From Dialister succinatiphilus YIT 11850 (lineage in GTDB: Bacteria > Bacillota > Negativicutes > Veillonellales > Dialisteraceae): a DNA stretch of 63,027 nucleotides. Made by a program: the position numbers and the translations under genes. The stretch lies in contig NZ_JH591188.1 of assembly GCF_000242435.1 (NCBI RefSeq), positions 329,498 to 392,524 of the forward strand. Reading direction: 5' to 3'. The notes beneath the pieces are model-generated. The model worked only from the letters and a program-made list of their open reading frames with translations. It was not told where the DNA came from and did no database searches. Position 1 is the stretch's first letter. The number at the start of each line of letters is the position of its first letter. Below, piece after piece: positions 1-9,244 of the stretch.

Positions 1-690
<690 letters not shown>

Positions 691-767
691 TTCACGAAAA
701 GCACGACCAGAGGCGAGAGCCTTCGGAACTTCTTCTATGCAGTTTTGAGAGAACAGACTCTCAAAGA

Positions 768-884
768 TTCAGTGGCGATAGCTGTGAGGATACACCCGTA
801 CCCATGCCGAACACGGTAGTTAAGCTCACAAACGCCGAAAGTACTTGGCTGGAAGCGGCCCGGGAGGATAGGAAGCTGCTGATT
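768..884 (+). rRNA. 5S ribosomal RNA
   Basis: About 117 nt lying roughly 80 nt after the 23S end, as expected for the last gene of an rRNA operon. It contains the conserved loop text CCCGTACCCATGCCGAACACGG in pieces at 796-817. The ends pair as helix I: CAGTGGC near 770 with GCTGCTG near 876, including two G-U pairs. The ends are set from that helix and may be off by one or two bases. Confidence 0.95.
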
Positions 885-891
885 AACTAGA

Positions 892-925
892 AAAAGCACT
901 AATCGATAAGGTTAGTGCTTTTTTT
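892..925 (+). terminator. rRNA operon terminator
   Basis: A 10-bp stem (AAAGCACTAA paired with TTAGTGCTTT) with an eight-base loop is followed directly by a T run. It sits eight bases after the 5S end and closes the rRNA operon. Confidence 0.93.
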
Positions 926-1690
926 CTGTGCGTATCATTTGAGGTTATGGGCCTTTGTGAGGGATTCGGCGGGAAGCTGTATTCCCGAAGGTTGACGCGG
1001 CTTCGCCGCGAGGGTTGATGGCGCCGCCGGGCCTGACGGCCCTGGGCGCCAAGGGTTCTGCCTGTGATCGGCTGACGCCTTACAGGCGGGTTGAGGGCTC
1101 CGCCCTCGGGAGGTATGAAGTACCGCTGCGCTGGCGAGGTGGGCGCCCTTGGGGGCGCCAGTATAAATGCCGCCTTTGGCGGCGAAAACCGGACAACCGG
1201 GCTTCGCCCGAGGGAAAACAGGCCAGCCTCGCTTTGCTCGAAGAAATGCATTCCCCCTTTGGTGGCTGGCGCCACCACCTTCCCCTCGCGGAGCGGTGGG
1301 ACTATGGGTACTTAGCCATGGAGCCATGTCTCTGCAGGAAAGCATAGAGCGATTTATTCTGCCCCCTGCATAGGGGGAAGTCCGGCGCAGCCGGATAGGG
1401 GGAGGCGAGCGCAGCGAGCCAATCCGCAGAATGCCTATCATGCATATGACATAGAAAGCCAATCCCGTAACGCTGACTTTATATTCATCTCCCAAGGGGC
1501 GATACCACAACCCTCGGCCTGAAAGGCCGTCAAACTTAAGAACCCTTGGGCCGAAGGCCCATCCATCCTAAGAACCTTTCCCTTCACAACCCTTCTACAC
1601 AACCTGCCGCCGGCAGGCGGCCATAACCCTCGGGCCGGAGGCCCGTCAACCCTCACACCGAAGGTGTGTCCATAGACAGTTCTTTCCCTT
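926..1690. repeat. Array of short GC-rich palindromes, copy A of a dispersed repeat
   Basis: There is no convincing gene here; the open frames are short and mutually overlapping. The stretch is a chain of small perfect hairpins with unrelated stems, mostly with TTCG, GAAG or similar loops, for example GCGGCTTCGCCGC, GAGGGCTCCGCCCTC, CGGGCTTCGCCCG, TCCGGCGCAGCCGGA and ACACCGAAGGTGTGT. The last part, about 1420-1673, is near-identical in order and wording to 19934-20238. It stops just before the -35 box of the next operon. Confidence 0.85.
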
Positions 1691-1719
1691 TTTACATCCT
1701 TCTCTTCACAGGGTATAAT
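1691..1719 (+). promoter_or_regulatory. Promoter of the rluA-like operon
   Basis: TTTACA at 1691-1696 and TATAAT at 1714-1719 are 17 bp apart. The -10 box overlaps the first possible ATG of the downstream frame (1718), which argues for the later start codon at 1766. Confidence 0.75.
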
Positions 1720-1765
1720 GGAGTCAATCTTTATTTCTATGATTACACAGGAACAGGAGGCGGGG

Positions 1766-2668
1766 ATGGAGGTTCGCTATCAGGTGGCTTCTGACCATGA
1801 GGGGCAGGAGCTTCGACGGTTTATCAAGGGGAAGCGGGAGTTTTCTTCTGCCCTTTGGAAGCGGGTGAAGTGGAATGGGAAGGTACTGATTAATGGAGAG
1901 GCTGTTCATAATGCCCGCACTGTTCTTCATGAGGGTGACGAGGTCATCCTTTCCTGGAGTGAGGAGAATGAGGTGGTTCCTTCGGATATTCCTCTTTCCA
2001 TTGTCTATGAGGATGAGGATGTGCTGGTAGTAAACAAGGGACCCGGCATGATTATCCATCCTACGTCCCGAAATACTCATGATACGCTGGTGAACGCAGT
2101 GACCGGTTATTTTGAGAGAAATCACAGGAATGCCGGGATTCATCCGGTATACAGGCTGGACCGGAATACCACGGGGCTGGTGGTGGTGGCGAAGTCTGCC
2201 ATGGGGCAGTATGAGCTTTCAAAGAGTCATGACTGCATTTATCGGCAGTATGTGGCGCTGGTTTCCGGCAGGGTGGAGCCTACGGAAGGGGTTATCGAAA
2301 AACCTATCGGCCGGAAGCCCGGAAGTATTGTGGAATGGATGGTACGGCCTGATGGAAAATGGGCGGCTACGGAGTACAGGGTGCTGGCGTCTTCTGATGA
2401 GGCCAGTCTTCTTCTGATTCATCTGAGGTCGGGACGCACGCACCAGATACGGGTTCATTTTTCATGGCTGGGCCATCCTCTTCTGGGAGATGATTTATAC
2501 GGCGGCTCCCTGGATCTGATGAAACGGCAGGCTCTTCATGCCTTGTCTGTTGCTTTCCGCCAGCCCCGAAAGGGGACGCCTCTTCGGCTCTATGCCCCCA
2601 TGCCATCGGATATGACTGAGGTGATTTTGAAGCTGTGGGGTTCTCTTGATGTTTTGAAGGAGGTATGA
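1766..2668 (+). CDS. RluA-family pseudouridine synthase
   Basis: Predicted 300-residue enzyme converting uridine to pseudouridine in rRNA or tRNA. The N-terminal 70 residues fit an S4-like RNA-binding segment (WKRVKWNGKVLINGE). The catalytic signature HPVYRLDRNTTG places the nucleophilic Asp at about residue 132, and RSGRTHQIRVH is the conserved family motif further on. I chose ATG 1766 because AGGAGG lies at 1755-1760 and the upstream ATG 1718 sits inside the promoter. It overlaps the next gene by 4 bp (ATGA), so the two are probably translationally coupled. Which RNA position it modifies cannot be told from sequence. Confidence 0.93.
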   Translation: MEVRYQVASDHEGQELRRFIKGKREFSSALWKRVKWNGKVLINGEAVHNARTVLHEGDEVILSWSEENEVVPSDIPLSIVYEDEDVLVVNKGPGMIIHPTSRNTHDTLVNAVTGYFERNHRNAGIHPVYRLDRNTTGLVVVAKSAMGQYELSKSHDCIYRQYVALVSGRVEPTEGVIEKPIGRKPGSIVEWMVRPDGKWAATEYRVLASSDEASLLLIHLRSGRTHQIRVHFSWLGHPLLGDDLYGGSLDLMKRQALHALSVAFRQPRKGTPLRLYAPMPSDMTEVILKLWGSLDVLKEV

Positions 2669-3486
2669 AATTGCCTGTACAGAATAAGGGATATATTTCA
2701 TTTCTTACATTTTCCATTTTTCAGGGGCTTCCGCTAAAGGCGGCGGTGTCCTGCAGAAAGGGCGGCGTGAGCAGGCCTCCTTTTACCAGTTTGAACATGG
2801 GGCTTCATGTGGGGGACCGGGTAGAGGATGTGCTGGAGAACCGGAAGCGGTACTGCCGGGCCCTGGGCTTAGATGAAGGGCTGCTTATCAACTGCCGGCA
2901 GGTACATGGGACTCATATCGAGGAGGTTTCAGAAGAGGACCGGGGCCGTGGCGCTTTTTCCCTTGATACGGCTATTCCCGATACGGACGGTCTCATTACT
3001 TCTTCTCCTGATGTGCCGCTTACCATGAATTATGCAGACTGCACGCCTCTTTTCTTCTATGATCCTGTAAGAAAGGTCTGTGCCCTTTCTCATGGCGGCT
3101 GGCGGGGGACTGCCGGAGACATAGCAGGGAAAACGGTATCACTGATGGTGGAGATATTTCATTCCAGAAGGGAAGATATATTAGGTGCCATTGGTCCTGC
3201 CATTGGCTTGATGGATTTTGAAGTGGGAAAAGAGGTTATAGATGCCATGCGGCCTCTTTTCAGCAGGGAGGAATGGCCTTCCCTCTTCCGGGAGAAGGGA
3301 GAGGGGAAGTATCTTTTCGGCCTGGCCAAGGCCAATTACTATCTCATGAGGAAGGCGGGCCTTTTGGAGAATCATATCGAGGACTGCCATATTTCTACCT
3401 GGACTGATAATGATTTCTTTTATTCCTATCGGAAGGAAAAGGGAAAGACCGGGCGCCACATGGCGGTGCTGATGATGGAACCATGA
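2665..3486 (+). CDS. pgeF: PgeF/YfiH-family (laccase-domain, DUF152) protein
   Basis: 273 residues of the single-domain family once called polyphenol oxidase. Members act as purine nucleoside phosphorylase/adenosine deaminase, and PgeF is linked to peptidoglycan-precursor editing in E. coli. The conserved zinc ligands are visible: His in CRQVHGTH, Cys in NYADCTPLFF and His in ALSHGGWRGT. The gene overlaps the pseudouridine synthase by ATGA at 2665 and the next gene by the same device at 3483, giving a tight three-gene operon. The order rlu then pgeF is common in bacteria. The family is confident; the exact physiological substrate is not. Confidence 0.9.
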   Translation: MKLPVQNKGYISFLTFSIFQGLPLKAAVSCRKGGVSRPPFTSLNMGLHVGDRVEDVLENRKRYCRALGLDEGLLINCRQVHGTHIEEVSEEDRGRGAFSLDTAIPDTDGLITSSPDVPLTMNYADCTPLFFYDPVRKVCALSHGGWRGTAGDIAGKTVSLMVEIFHSRREDILGAIGPAIGLMDFEVGKEVIDAMRPLFSREEWPSLFREKGEGKYLFGLAKANYYLMRKAGLLENHIEDCHISTWTDNDFFYSYRKEKGKTGRHMAVLMMEP

Positions 3487-4241
3487 GGGGAGCAAGGATT
3501 GCTGTCATTACCGGCGCTTCTTCCGGGCTGGGCAGGGTATTTGCCCTTGAAACAGGCCGTCTTGGAGGCATCGATGAAATATGGCTGATTGCCAGGAGAA
3601 GAGAAAATCTGGAGAGACTGGCAGGAGAGCTTCCTGTGAAGGGAAGGGCCCTTTCTCTTGATCTTCTGGCAGAGGATTCCTTTGCATCTTTGAAAAAGCT
3701 CCTGGAAGAGGAGCGGCCGGCCATTGCTCTTCTGGTAAATAATGCAGGGCGGGGGTCCGCCGTTTCCTTTGAGAAGGAATCTCTGAAGGATATGGAGGAC
3801 ATGGTCAGACTTGACGCAGAGGTGCCCATGAAGCTCACCGGACTTTGTCTTCCTTATATGAAGAGGGCTTCTGGCATTATCAATGTGTGCTCTGCGGCCT
3901 CCTTTGTGCCTCTGCCGGGGCTTTCGGTGTACAGCGCTTCGAAGAGTTTCCTTCTTTCCTTCAGCCGCTCCCTCCACAGGGAACTGAAGGGCCGGGGCAT
4001 TGCGGTTACCGCGCTCTGTCCTTACTGGATCGGCGATACAGAGTTTATGGAGAAGGCGGGAGCGTCTGTTCATCCCCTTGGTCTGTTGACAGCCAAAGAG
4101 GTGGCGCGTCAGGGGCTTTCAGATAACCGGCGGGGCAGGGAAATATCTCTTCCCGGTATCATGAGCCGCCTTACGCGGCTGGGAGCTGCTTTATTTCCGC
4201 TGCCGGTGCTTCTCTTTTTTAAAAATCTTTTTGGCGCATGA
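3483..4241 (+). CDS. Short-chain dehydrogenase/reductase (SDR) family protein
   Basis: 252 residues with a Rossmann NAD(P)-binding signature at the N-terminus (TGASSGLG, about residues 11-18), the family NNAG motif (LVNNAGRGS) and the catalytic pair in VYSASKSFLL (Tyr and Lys four apart). Length is typical for a classical SDR. The C-terminus is hydrophobic (ALFPLPVLLFF) and may touch the membrane. The start overlaps pgeF by ATGA. The substrate cannot be predicted. A strong bidirectional terminator follows at once. Confidence 0.9.
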   Translation: MRGARIAVITGASSGLGRVFALETGRLGGIDEIWLIARRRENLERLAGELPVKGRALSLDLLAEDSFASLKKLLEEERPAIALLVNNAGRGSAVSFEKESLKDMEDMVRLDAEVPMKLTGLCLPYMKRASGIINVCSAASFVPLPGLSVYSASKSFLLSFSRSLHRELKGRGIAVTALCPYWIGDTEFMEKAGASVHPLGLLTAKEVARQGLSDNRRGREISLPGIMSRLTRLGAALFPLPVLLFFKNLFGA

Positions 4242-4279
4242 AAAAACTTCGGATTCCTTCAGGGGTCCGAAGTTTTTTA
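4241..4279. terminator. Bidirectional terminator between convergent genes
   Basis: A 13-bp stem (AAAAAACTTCGGA paired with TCCGAAGTTTTTT) has A and T runs on either side, so it can serve the SDR gene on + and the small gene at 4283-4516 on -. Confidence 0.9.
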
Positions 4280-4282
4280 TTT

Positions 4283-4516
4283 CTAGCGGAAGGTATTTTC
4301 TCCAAGTCGGGGATGGACGGCAGGCTTTAAGCTCCGCTTTTCGATGATGTCCAGGGCTTCTTCCATAGGCACATCGCTCAGGCGGCCTTCTATTTCATAA
4401 ATCAGCATGGGAGAGGCAGCGTCCAGCTCGCTTCCCGGAAGATAGATGTATTCCTGATTACGGCTGTCGCCGTATATGAATCCCGCCAGCAGGCGGCTTT
4501 CTGCCAGTTTATGCAT
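4283..4516 (-). CDS. Small hypothetical protein
   Basis: 77 residues starting MHKLAESRLLAGFIYG, with no family I recognise. I chose ATG 4516 because GGAGG lies at 4523-4527, and because upstream extension only re-reads the phosphoesterase in another frame. It begins inside the last codons of the phosphoesterase gene (8-bp overlap), so it is probably co-translated with it. It is acidic at the N-terminal half, with a basic tail (RSLKPAVHPRLGENTFR), has no signal peptide or membrane segment, and is likely cytoplasmic. Confidence 0.65.
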   Translation of the reverse strand: MHKLAESRLLAGFIYGDSRNQEYIYLPGSELDAASPMLIYEIEGRLSDVPMEEALDIIEKRSLKPAVHPRLGENTFR

Positions 4517-5225
4517 GAATTTCCTCCAGGTTGCAGATGAAATGGGGCTTGAAATCCAGGTAGTCAGCCGAAGTGAGGTGAAGTTTGATGCCGCAGAGCT
4601 CTTTCGGCAGGTTGGTGAAATTGGCAGCTCCATGGATGTGGCCGTAAATGCAGTCGGTTACATGATGGGCTTTCATGATCTCTATCATGTGGGATGGATT
4701 TCTTGCCTCGTCAAAGGGGGGATAATGGAGCACTGCCATAATGCGGGAGGCTCCTGTTTTTTCCGCCAGGTCCAGGGACCGCTCCAGGCGGCCTTCTTCT
4801 CTAGCGATGATGGGCTTGTCTGTTTCTGTCAGTTTGGGGGAAGTTTCCGATATCCAGCCCCTGGTGCCGGCCAGGGCTACCTGACCGGTTCTGATGGCGG
4901 AATTATGGAGAAATTCCAGCATGCCATCGGTCATGCGGGTCATTTTAGTCACTGTGTCCCACCAGTAGTCGTGGTTTCCGCGGACTACGATCTTTCGGCC
5001 CGGCAGGCGGCCCAGCATCTTTAAATCGGAAATGGCATCATCCATATTCATGGCCCAGGACAGGTCTCCTGCCATAATGACTGTATCTTCTTCATGAATG
5101 GTTTCCAGCCAGGCGGTTATAATTTTTTCCCTGTGGTTTTTCCAGTGGGCGCCGAAGATATCCATGGGCTTGGAAGGCGGATCGCCGGATAGGTGAAAAT
5201 CGCTGAATGCGTATAATTTCGTCAA
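4509..5225 (-). CDS. Metallophosphoesterase (calcineurin-like)
   Basis: 238-residue soluble phosphoesterase. All five metal-binding blocks are present in order: DFHL near residue 9, GDLSW near 53, GNHDYWW near 84, a His in LHYPPF and the closing GHIHG. No signal peptide, so cytoplasmic. The DUF4931 gene lies just upstream on the same strand with a gap of about 5 bp, suggesting one transcript with the 77-residue gene at the end. The substrate is unknown; the family includes nucleotide and phosphoprotein phosphatases. Confidence 0.9.
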   Translation of the reverse strand: MTKLYAFSDFHLSGDPPSKPMDIFGAHWKNHREKIITAWLETIHEEDTVIMAGDLSWAMNMDDAISDLKMLGRLPGRKIVVRGNHDYWWDTVTKMTRMTDGMLEFLHNSAIRTGQVALAGTRGWISETSPKLTETDKPIIAREEGRLERSLDLAEKTGASRIMAVLHYPPFDEARNPSHMIEIMKAHHVTDCIYGHIHGAANFTNLPKELCGIKLHLTSADYLDFKPHFICNLEEIHA

Positions 5226-5230
5226 TTCTG

Positions 5231-5995
5231 TTAGTCTCCGAAGTATTTGGGGGATGCCAGAGTTTCCATCATCCGCTTTTTGCTGTCCCTGTCCATGACA
5301 TGGGTGATGCGGTAGCCCATGTACAGGGGGCTGGCTGTGTAGCGGGGAAATATTTTGGCATGGATATGTTTCATGTAATGATAAAAGAATATATTGTAGC
5401 TGGTGCAGGGCAGGGGGAAATCATGAAGCACAAAGCGGGCCAGGGTCTGAATGGTGTCGGCAAACCGGTCCGGCGAAGCGTCTTTCTTCAGCGTTACATT
5501 CAGTTCCCCCATGCAGCTCAGGGGATAATCGGAAATGGTGGCATAGCAGTCCTCATCTTCATGGACCAGGGAGCCAAGGAAATTTTCTCCCAGAATGTTA
5601 TCCCGGTAGTCATAGTTTTCCAGCCCGATAATCTGGGAATGCGGATGCCGCTGGGAGCCGCCGGATCCGGGACCGTAGTTGCGGAAGTAAAGGACCGACT
5701 TGAACCGTTTGTCCGATTCCAGCTTCAGCCAGTGGGAAAGGCCAAAGGAAACGACTTCATGGAGCTTTTCCGGTTCATAGGTGGAAAGCTCCCCGTTGTG
5801 GTCTGACGTTTCCACAATCACCGTAGGCCAGGTGTGCTCAAAGACAGGAAATTTGTTCATGAGCCAGATGATATCGCCTTTCTTCTCCATAATGCCGGTC
5901 AGTTTTTCCGGATGGCAGAAGGGGCAGATTTTCTGGGTGCCGGAATGGGGTTTCCGGCTTCCGATTGCCAGATTAAAAGTGATAGGTGTATTCAT
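5231..5995 (-). CDS. DUF4931 / galactose-1-phosphate uridylyltransferase-like protein
   Basis: 254 residues with GalT/HIT-superfamily features: a CPFC pair near residue 23 that would hold zinc, and the nucleotidyl-transfer signature RHPHSQI (HPHxQ type) around residue 135. Shorter than true GalT (about 330-350), which fits the DUF4931 branch. It heads the minus-strand operon with the phosphoesterase. No galactose-pathway genes lie nearby, so a UDP-galactose role is not supported; a nucleotide transferase or hydrolase activity is likelier. Confidence 0.8.
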   Translation of the reverse strand: MNTPITFNLAIGSRKPHSGTQKICPFCHPEKLTGIMEKKGDIIWLMNKFPVFEHTWPTVIVETSDHNGELSTYEPEKLHEVVSFGLSHWLKLESDKRFKSVLYFRNYGPGSGGSQRHPHSQIIGLENYDYRDNILGENFLGSLVHEDEDCYATISDYPLSCMGELNVTLKKDASPDRFADTIQTLARFVLHDFPLPCTSYNIFFYHYMKHIHAKIFPRYTASPLYMGYRITHVMDRDSKKRMMETLASPKYFGD

Positions 5996-6108
5996 GTTTT
6001 TATCCTCAGCTTTCCTTTTTATTATAGCACAGGGCAGGGAGAGGATACGCCGGGACGGCTGTAAAAATATAGTAAAAAAGACCAGAACAGGGAAGGTTTA
6101 TTTTCTGC

Positions 6109-6137
6109 TTGACAAAGTCAGGCGAATCAGCTAATAT
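6109..6137 (+). promoter_or_regulatory. Promoter of the ABC substrate-binding protein gene
   Basis: TTGACA (6109-6114), 17 bp, TAATAT (6132-6137). The leader is about 45 nt and carries a GAGAGG ribosome site before ATG 6190. Confidence 0.75.
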
Positions 6138-6189
6138 ATTGTCATAGCATTTCTTTAACGAAATAAAGTAATAAAGAGAGGTAAGGATT

Positions 6190-7005
6190 ATGAAGCTGAA
6201 AAAATTGGTTATTGCAGGGGTTCTGGCACTGGGTGCCGCTGGTCTTCTGGCAGGCTGCGGCGGGGATAACAAGGCAGGAAGCGCTGCCAAATCGGCAGCT
6301 GCCGGTGCAAAGCCCACCAAGATTGTAGCCGGTATGGATGATACCTTTGCTCCCATGGGATTCAGGGATGACAGCGGTAAAATCGTAGGCTTTGATATTG
6401 ATATGGCAGAAGCGATTTCCAAGGAAATCGGCGTGCCCATCGAATTCAAACCCATTGACTGGGCTTCCAAGGAAACGGAACTGAACTCCGGCCGTATCGA
6501 CTGCATCTGGAATGGTTTCACCATGACACCGGAACGGCAGAAAAAGCTGGCTTTCACCAAACCTTACATGGACAATATTCAGGAATTTGTGGTGCTGAAA
6601 GATTCTCCGGTCCAGAGCATGGCTGATCTCAAGGGCAAGAAGATTACCATTCAGGAAGCTTCCACTGCTGAAACGGCACTGAACCGGGATCCACAGCTGA
6701 AGGCGGCATTTGCTGAAGTCAAGGCTTATCCGGATCTGACCGCCTGCTTCATGGACCTGGAAAGCGGCCGCTGCGATGCCGTGCTTTCCGATACCGTACT
6801 GAATGAATACTACATGACAAAGAAGCCTGATACCTTCCGGGAACTGCCGGATCAGGTATCCAAGGATACCTTCGCCATCGGCATCAAGAAGGATAACCAG
6901 GCGCTGGTGGATCTCCTGAACCAGGGCATTGATAAGGTCATTGCCAGCGGCGAAGCTGCCAAGATTTCCGAGAAATGGTTCGGCAAGGATGTAGTACTGA
7001 AATAA
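6190..7005 (+). CDS. Amino acid ABC transporter substrate-binding lipoprotein
   Basis: 271 residues. The N-terminus is a lipoprotein signal (MKLKKLVIAGVLALG, then LLAGC with the lipidated Cys at 23). The mature part is a family 3 solute-binding domain: AGMDDTFAPMGF near the start, VGFDIDMAEAI, and the closing ISEKWFGKD, as in polar amino-acid receptors. It is followed by a hairpin and then the permease and ATPase genes, the standard order SBP-permease-ATPase. The ligand is not readable from sequence; glutamine, arginine or cystine types all fit. Confidence 0.93.
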   Translation: MKLKKLVIAGVLALGAAGLLAGCGGDNKAGSAAKSAAAGAKPTKIVAGMDDTFAPMGFRDDSGKIVGFDIDMAEAISKEIGVPIEFKPIDWASKETELNSGRIDCIWNGFTMTPERQKKLAFTKPYMDNIQEFVVLKDSPVQSMADLKGKKITIQEASTAETALNRDPQLKAAFAEVKAYPDLTACFMDLESGRCDAVLSDTVLNEYYMTKKPDTFRELPDQVSKDTFAIGIKKDNQALVDLLNQGIDKVIASGEAAKISEKWFGKDVVLK

Positions 7006-7041
7006 GATTTCCTTTTCCTGCCCGTCAGGTGGGAACAAAGT

Positions 7042-7080
7042 ATCACCGGAGCGGGTCCTCCCTCCGGTGATTTCTTTTTC
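7042..7080 (+). terminator. Intercistronic terminator/attenuator
   Basis: A 9-bp stem (ATCACCGGA with TCCGGTGAT) is followed by TTCTTTTTC. It separates the receptor gene from the permease and would let the receptor be made in excess. Confidence 0.8.
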
Positions 7081-7102
7081 TGTAAAATTCTATTTCTCTG
7101 TC

Positions 7103-7131
7103 TTGTTAAATGAATGAAGGCAGTGTATGAT
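7103..7131 (+). promoter_or_regulatory. Internal promoter for permease and ATPase genes
   Basis: TTGTTA (7103-7108), 17 bp, TATGAT (7126-7131), placed after the receptor-gene terminator. It would give the permease and ATPase a transcript of their own. Confidence 0.6.
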
Positions 7132-7187
7132 ATTCATACATGCATCAAAGGGGCCTTCTGCCTCCTGATTTTTGTAAGGAGTTACTG

Positions 7188-7835
7188 ATGGATTATATCA
7201 TTCACATTCTGCCCAACATGTTTTCCGGTCTGGGCGTTTCAGCCAAAATCTTCGTACTCACCTTCGTGCTGGCTCTGCCTATCGGCATTCTTCTTGCCAT
7301 GGTCCGTATTTCTCACGTGGCTCTTTTCAGAAAACTGGCAGCCATATACATTTACGTCATGCGGGGAACGCCCCTCATGCTGCAGATCATGTTCATTTAC
7401 TACGGGCTGCCTCTCATGCTTCATGTACAGGTCAGCGATTTCCCTGCAGCCATTCTTGCCTTTGTGGCCAACTATGCCGCCTATTTTGCAGAAATTTTCA
7501 GAGGCGGCATCCAGTCTATCAGCAAAGGGCAGTATGAAGGAGCCAAGGTGCTGGGCTTCAGCTATCGGCAGACCATGTGGCACATTATCCTTCCCCAGGT
7601 GATTAAACGGGTCATCCCTCCCTTGGGCAATGAAACCATTACCCTTCTGAAGGATACCTCCCTGGTATACATCCTGGCCATGAACGACCTCATGCGCGTG
7701 ACCCGCGCTTTTGTACAGCGGGATTTCGACACCACTCCCTTCCTGGTGGCAGCGGTATTCTACCTTGTATGCACCGCCGTGCTGACAAGAATCCTGGCTT
7801 ATGTGGAAAAACGGTATGCAGTGTATGAGGAATGA
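7188..7835 (+). CDS. Amino acid ABC transporter permease (HisM/GlnP type)
   Basis: 215-residue inner-membrane protein with about five hydrophobic spans and the EAA-loop signature EGAKVLGFSYRQTMWHIILP that contacts the ATPase. I chose ATG 7188 (MDYIIHILPNM) because TAAGGAG lies just upstream; the earlier in-frame ATG at 7140 lacks a ribosome site and lies almost on the predicted transcription start. The ATPase gene follows after 12 bp. Confidence 0.92.
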   Translation: MDYIIHILPNMFSGLGVSAKIFVLTFVLALPIGILLAMVRISHVALFRKLAAIYIYVMRGTPLMLQIMFIYYGLPLMLHVQVSDFPAAILAFVANYAAYFAEIFRGGIQSISKGQYEGAKVLGFSYRQTMWHIILPQVIKRVIPPLGNETITLLKDTSLVYILAMNDLMRVTRAFVQRDFDTTPFLVAAVFYLVCTAVLTRILAYVEKRYAVYEE

Positions 7836-7847
7836 TGAGGTAGCGAA

Positions 7848-8609
7848 ATGAGCTTTATTGAAATGAAAAATATCCGGAAGGATTTCGGAAAGCAGACCAT
7901 CCTTCACAATGTGAACATGTCTATGGAAAAAGGGGAAGTCCTTTCCATTATCGGTCCCTCCGGCGCCGGTAAGAGTACCCTGCTCCGCTGCCTGATCCAT
8001 CTGGAAACCATCCAGGGCGGCTCCATCATGGTGGATGGTGATTACCTGGCCCGGGAAAAGGACGGGGCCATGGTATATGCCGATGAGAATCAGCAGAAGA
8101 AAATATTAAGTAAAATGGGCATGGTCTTCCAGTCCTTCAATCTCTTTCCCCATATGACGGTGCTTGATAATATCATGGCAGCGCCGATCTATGTGAAAGG
8201 TATGAAGAAAGAGGAAATCCAGCCGGTGGCTGAAGAGCTTCTTCGCAAGGTAGGCCTTTTGAATAAGAAGGACATGTATCCCGGCAGCCTTTCCGGCGGC
8301 CAGAAACAGCGTGTGGCTATTGCCAGGGCACTGGCTATGAATCCGGATATCATGCTCTTTGATGAACCCACCTCTGCGCTGGATCCGGAGCTGACAGGAG
8401 AAGTTTTGAAGACCATTCAGCAGCTGGCCGATGAAAATATGACCATGGCCATTGTGACCCACGAAATGGCCTTTGCCAAATCCGTTTCGGACCGTGTCCT
8501 TTTCATGGTAGACGGAAAGGTGGAGGAAGAAGGAACCAGTGAGGATGTCTTCGACCATCCGAAGAACGAACGCACCAGGGCTTTCCTGAAATCCATCCTC
8601 CGGGCCTAG
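7848..8609 (+). CDS. Amino acid ABC transporter ATP-binding protein (GlnQ-like)
   Basis: 253 residues with all ABC ATPase motifs in order: Walker [10 protein letters not shown] (about 37-45), Q-loop [12 protein letters not shown], signature [15 protein letters not shown], Walker B IMLFDEP, D-loop SALDPE and the switch His in VTHEM. The subfamily Q-loop FNLFPH is typical of polar amino-acid importers. It energises the permease just upstream. A strong terminator follows. Confidence 0.95.
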   Translation: MSFIEMKNIRKDFGKQTILHNVNMSMEKGEVLSIIGPSGAGKSTLLRCLIHLETIQGGSIMVDGDYLAREKDGAMVYADENQQKKILSKMGMVFQSFNLFPHMTVLDNIMAAPIYVKGMKKEEIQPVAEELLRKVGLLNKKDMYPGSLSGGQKQRVAIARALAMNPDIMLFDEPTSALDPELTGEVLKTIQQLADENMTMAIVTHEMAFAKSVSDRVLFMVDGKVEEEGTSEDVFDHPKNERTRAFLKSILRA

Positions 8610-8618
8610 GAAGATACT

Positions 8619-8660
8619 AAAAAGGCTATGAAGAATGCAGCATTCTTCATAGCTTTTTTT
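8619..8660 (+). terminator. Terminator of the ABC transporter operon
   Basis: The long stem AAAGGCTATGAAGAATG paired with CATTCTTCATAGCTTT is followed by TTTTT. The chromate-transporter genes converge from the other side. Confidence 0.9.
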
Positions 8661-8680
8661 GTGTGCAGGGACAGGAATTT

Positions 8681-9244
8681 TTAAAGACCCAGGGCCACGC
8701 CGGCAGCGGCAGAGATGACAATGTAAATGATGGGGTGAAGCCGGAATTTCACAAGGCCTGCATAGATAAGAAGAGCCAGGATCAGGGAAGGCCAGCGGAA
8801 GAGGGCAGACAGGGTGCCGCTTGCCTCAAAGAGGGGAAGGTTCAGGAGGGAAATCTTTGCCACTCCCAGACCGGCAGCAGCAATGAGGGCGGTGGAAGCA
8901 GGGCGGAGTCCGTAGAAAATGCGTCCCATGATTTCCGATTCCCTGAATTTTTTCAGGATGGAATACACTATGGAAATGACAATGATGGCGGGGGCTGTTA
9001 AGGACAGGGTGGTATAGATGCCCCCGGGAATCCCCAGGGCCTCGAAACCGGCGTAGGTAGCCATATTGACACCCAGGGGACCGGGAGTGGATTCGGAAAT
9101 GGCAATCATATTGGCAATATCCTCAGCAGTGAACCAGCCGGTGCGCTGAGATATATCATAAAGGAAGGGAAGCGTAGCAAGACCGCCGCCTACAGCAAAG
9201 AGACCGGCCTTGAAAAATTCCCAGAACATCTGGAGCCACATCAT
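8681..9244 (-). CDS. Chromate transporter family protein, second half
   Basis: 187-residue membrane protein of the short, paired ChrA/CHR family. The CHR start motif FKAGLFAVGGGLATLPFL is followed by the conserved ESTPGPLGVNMATYAGF. Short CHR proteins work as pairs, each supplying about six transmembrane segments of opposite topology. It overlaps the partner gene by 4 bp at 9241-9244. Chromate is the substrate of characterised members; sulfate or another oxyanion is possible in an anaerobe. Confidence 0.9.
   Translation of the reverse strand: MMWLQMFWEFFKAGLFAVGGGLATLPFLYDISQRTGWFTAEDIANMIAISESTPGPLGVNMATYAGFEALGIPGGIYTTLSLTAPAIIVISIVYSILKKFRESEIMGRIFYGLRPASTALIAAAGLGVAKISLLNLPLFEASGTLSALFRWPSLILALLIYAGLVKFRLHPIIYIVISAAAGVALGL

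Noticed and set aside
1015-1373. Short frames of 68-131 codons in the palindrome array
   Set aside because: All are generated by GC-rich palindromes read in several frames on both strands.
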